17,077 nt of DNA from an uncultured Bacilli bacterium (GTDB taxonomy: Bacteria > Bacillota_I > Bacilli_A > RF39 > UBA660). The notes under the pieces were generated by a model that did no database searches, had not been told where the DNA came from, and was given only the letters and a program-made list of their open reading frames with translations. A program made the translations under genes and the position numbers. Location of the stretch: NCBI GenBank assembly GCA_944363655.1, contig CALVUU010000128.1, forward strand, positions 1 to 17,077, given 5' to 3'. Positions 15,492-17,077 of the stretch are shown in pieces (position 1 is the first letter of the stretch; each line of letters starts with the position of its first letter).

Positions 15492-16289
15492 ATGGCTGAA
15501 TTAACAGTTTTAGAACAAAAAATTTCATATTTTAAAATGGATGATGAAGATTATATATCGATTACTGATATGCTAAAATCCAAAGATGGTAATTTTTTCG
15601 TATCTGATTGGTTGAGAAATAGAAACACTATCGAATTTTTGGGCATTTGGGAAGAAATACATAATCCTAATTTTAATTATGGCGAATTCGCCATAATTAA
15701 AAGCCAAGCAGGGTTAAATAGTTATAAAATTAGTGTTAAAGAATGGGTAGAAAAGACAAATGCTATTGGTATAATGTCAAAAGCAGGAAAATATGGTGGG
15801 ACTTACGCTCATAAAGATATTGCTTTTGAGTTTGGAATGTGGATTAGCCCCAAATTTAAATTCCTTTTAATTAAAGAATTTGAAAGATTAAAAGCAGAAG
15901 AGCAACAACAGCTTAATTAGAAAGCAAAAAGAGAATCATCTAAAATTAATTATCGAATACATACTGATGCTATAAAACAAAATTTAGTTCCTATGGAATT
16001 AACTAAAGAACAAATAAATTATATATATGCAGAAGAAGCGGATGTTTTAAATATGGCATTATTTGGTATGACAGCTAAAGAATGGCGAAGTAATAATCCT
16101 AAGCTAAATGGAAATATTAGAGATTATGCTACTATAAATGAATTAATTTGTTTAGCAAATCTAGAAAATTTAAACGCCGTATTTATTAATGATGGTTTAA
16201 GACAATCTGAGAGATTAGAAAGATTAAATAAGATAGCTATTTCTCAAATAAAAATTCTCAATGGTTCGGATATTAAATATCTTAAATAA
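15492..16289 (+). pseudogene. KilA-N domain protein interrupted by one in-frame TAG
   Basis: KilA-N proteins are DNA-binding-type proteins common in phages and in bacterial accessory DNA. Their role outside phage antirepression is poorly known. The first 142 residues contain the KilA-N block: YISITDMLK, VSDWLRNRNTIEFLGIWEEI, NPNFNYGEFAIIKS, GTYAHKDIAFEFGMWISPKFK. A TAG at 15918-15920 stops it. The same frame then continues without a shift (SKINYRIHTDAIKQNLVPMEL, YAEEADVLNMALFGMTAKEW, NGNIRDYATINELICLANLE) to TAA 16287-16289, exactly the C-terminal half known for this family. The homologous position is usually Trp or a hydrophobic residue, so TGG to TAG is likely. An ATG at 15993 could restart the C-terminal part, but no good ribosome site precedes it. 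A perfect palindrome lies at 15671-15702. Confidence 0.85.
15671..15702. repeat. Perfect 32-bp palindrome inside the KilA-N gene
   Basis: The sequence is its own reverse complement over 32 bases with no spacer, centred on GGCGAATTCGCC between 15686 and 15687. Pairing fails at 15670/15703. It encodes the conserved residues FNYGEFAIIK. Confidence 0.95.
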
Positions 16290-16348
16290 TAAAAGAAGAA
16301 AAGGAAAATATAATTAAAATAAAGTTAAGGTTAAACAAATATCTTGGC

Positions 16349-16364
16349 TACAGTTCAGATAGAA
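16349..16364 (+). repeat. Left terminal inverted repeat of the IS remnant
   Basis: TACAGTTCAGATAGAA, perfect complement of 17041-17056. Two more outer bases extend it to 18 bp with one mismatch (16347-16364). Confidence 0.85.
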
Positions 16365-16960
16365 CATAACTCTTTTATAGCATCTTCTCTGCGTTCTTTG
16401 CTAAAATATTGTAATCTATATTTATCATTTGATATATTATGTATATAATATTGTTCATCATTTACTTTAATTGGCGTTTCATCAACGTGTAATACTAAAT
16501 TGTTCAATAATTCTTTTTTAATTTTTCATATTCATTTTTATTAATTCACCATATAAATTATTAATCCAAGTATATATAGTTTCTTTTGATGGCGTTAAAT
16601 TATTATCTGTTATTTCATTTAGTACTGATTTTATTGCATCTAAAGATGAACCTTTCATATAAATTAAGGCACTTAATGATTTAATGTTGCTTCCATATAC
16701 TACTGGATTTGAAATAACAACTTAGGAACATCTAGATAATAAATATGTTTTATTAAAATTTTCTCAATTTTTATATCAACTTCGTAAGTTACAATTGGAG
16801 TATTATTTTCAGTTAATTTTGTTTTATTTTCTTCTACTGTAATAATTTTATATATCTCGTTATTTTCTATCATCTTATCAATTTTTTCTTTGGTTAAAGT
16901 TGTCCCTTTATGACCGAATTGTCCACCTTTATTCTTATTTGATTTTTCTAATTCTTTGAC
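16355..16960 (-). pseudogene. IS66-family transposase remnant
   Basis: Read on the minus strand from about 16960, the conserved order is: GGQFGHKGTT, DIKIEKILIKHIYYLDVPK, PVVYGSNIKSLSALIYMKGS, SKETIYTWINNLYGEL, LHVDETPIKVNDEQYYIHN and SKERREDAIKEL. GGQ-GHKG and the HVDETP catalytic-Asp motif are hallmarks of IS66 transposases. At least three single-base losses break the frame: near 16720, near 16532 and near 16516, the last two in A/T runs. The frame ends at a TGA (16355-16357) inside the left inverted repeat, so the rest of the DDE domain and the C-terminal domain are absent. It cannot encode an active transposase. Confidence 0.8.
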
Positions 16961-17011
16961 TATTTAAAGTCTATTATTTTATTGCTTTTTCTAGTAAATT
17001 AGTAATTAAAA

Positions 17012-17048
17012 AGATAGAAACAATACTTTTAGTTATTTGTTTCTATCT
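17012..17048. repeat. Perfect 12-bp hairpin at the right end of the IS remnant
   Basis: AGATAGAAACAA (17012-17023) and TTGTTTCTATCT (17037-17048) pair fully across a 13-base loop. The right arm overlaps the terminal inverted repeat, so the motif AGATAGAA occurs three times in the element. Confidence 0.8.
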
Positions 17049-17056
17049 GAACTGTA
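17041..17056 (-). repeat. Right terminal inverted repeat of the IS remnant
   Basis: TTCTATCTGAACTGTA, the exact reverse complement of 16349-16364. The last 21 bases of the window beyond it show nothing recognisable. Confidence 0.85.
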
Positions 17057-17077
17057 ACACTTTAGGTAAAATTTTTT

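Larger units (their letters stand above)
16349..17056 (-). mobile_element. Degenerate, internally deleted IS66-type element
   Basis: Perfect 16-bp inverted repeats (TACAGTTCAGATAGAA and its complement) bound 708 bases that hold only a decayed IS66-like transposase on the minus strand. A full IS66 transposase is about 450-550 residues, so more than half of the element is missing. The transposase frame runs directly into the left repeat, indicating a deletion from mid-gene to the end. No 8-bp target duplication is visible beside the repeats. The IS66 assignment rests on the protein motifs. The ends do not obviously start with the usual IS66 GTAA, so the true boundaries may differ. Confidence 0.7.

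Noticed and set aside
15918..15920. TAG recoding (pyrrolysine or suppressor) in the KilA-N gene
   Set aside because: TAG ends rsgA, rpe and the recombinase fragment with normal downstream structure, so general recoding is not supported.
16339..17066. Target-site duplication around the IS remnant
   Set aside because: The eight bases outside each repeat (ATCTTGGC and ACACTTTA) do not match, nor do those after extending the repeats to 18 bp.
1..17077. CRISPR array, tRNA, rRNA, riboswitch or T-box leader
   Set aside because: No regularly spaced repeats, cloverleaf or rRNA sequence is evident. The gaps before genes are mostly too short for a riboswitch or T-box.

Overview
This window comes from an AT-rich (by eye roughly 30% GC), low-GC Gram-positive bacterium of the Bacilli/Erysipelotrichia/RF39 type. 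That assignment rests on gene content and order, not on a database match. The genes use strong Shine-Dalgarno sites and normal TAA/TAG stops, and Trp is TGG throughout, so nothing points to the mycoplasma code. A PASTA-domain kinase and a lipoteichoic-acid-synthase-type enzyme indicate a walled cell.

Region by region: (1) 1-108 is the tail of an unidentified membrane protein, followed by a frameshifted NUDIX hydrolase (141-593). (2) 622-6165 is a tightly packed same-strand run: rbgA, rnhB, an LtaS-family sulfatase, topA. It resembles the Bacillus rbgA-rnhB-...-topA order and ends in a clear intrinsic terminator. (3) 6220-7856 is an accessory interval. It holds a tyrosine-recombinase N-terminal (SAM-like) domain with no catalytic domain, and a membrane-anchored surface-protein gene broken by a 3' frameshift. 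(4) 7860-15320 is a second conserved cluster: fmt, an unknown anchored protein, a pgsA-like CDP-alcohol phosphatidyltransferase, rlmN, prpC/stp, prkC, rsgA, rpe. This is the Bacillus fmt-rsmB-rlmN-prpC-prkC-rsgA-rpe order, with rsmB replaced by the unknown protein and pgsA. (5) 15321-17077 is accessory again. It has a KilA-N gene interrupted by one in-frame TAG, then an IS66-type transposase remnant on the minus strand between 16-bp inverted repeats.

The conserved genes serve translation and ribosome maturation (rbgA for 50S, rsgA for 30S, rlmN for A2503, fmt for initiator tRNA), nucleic-acid upkeep (rnhB, topA), the envelope (pgsA making the lipid that LtaS-type enzymes consume), and Ser/Thr phosphosignalling (prpC/prkC).

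Nothing here is clearly a new system. The most interesting observations are a Lys in place of the catalytic Asn of Fmt, a perfect 32-bp palindrome inside the KilA-N gene, an isolated recombinase DNA-binding domain where xerC usually lies, and a likely leaderless or near-leaderless rlmN transcript.
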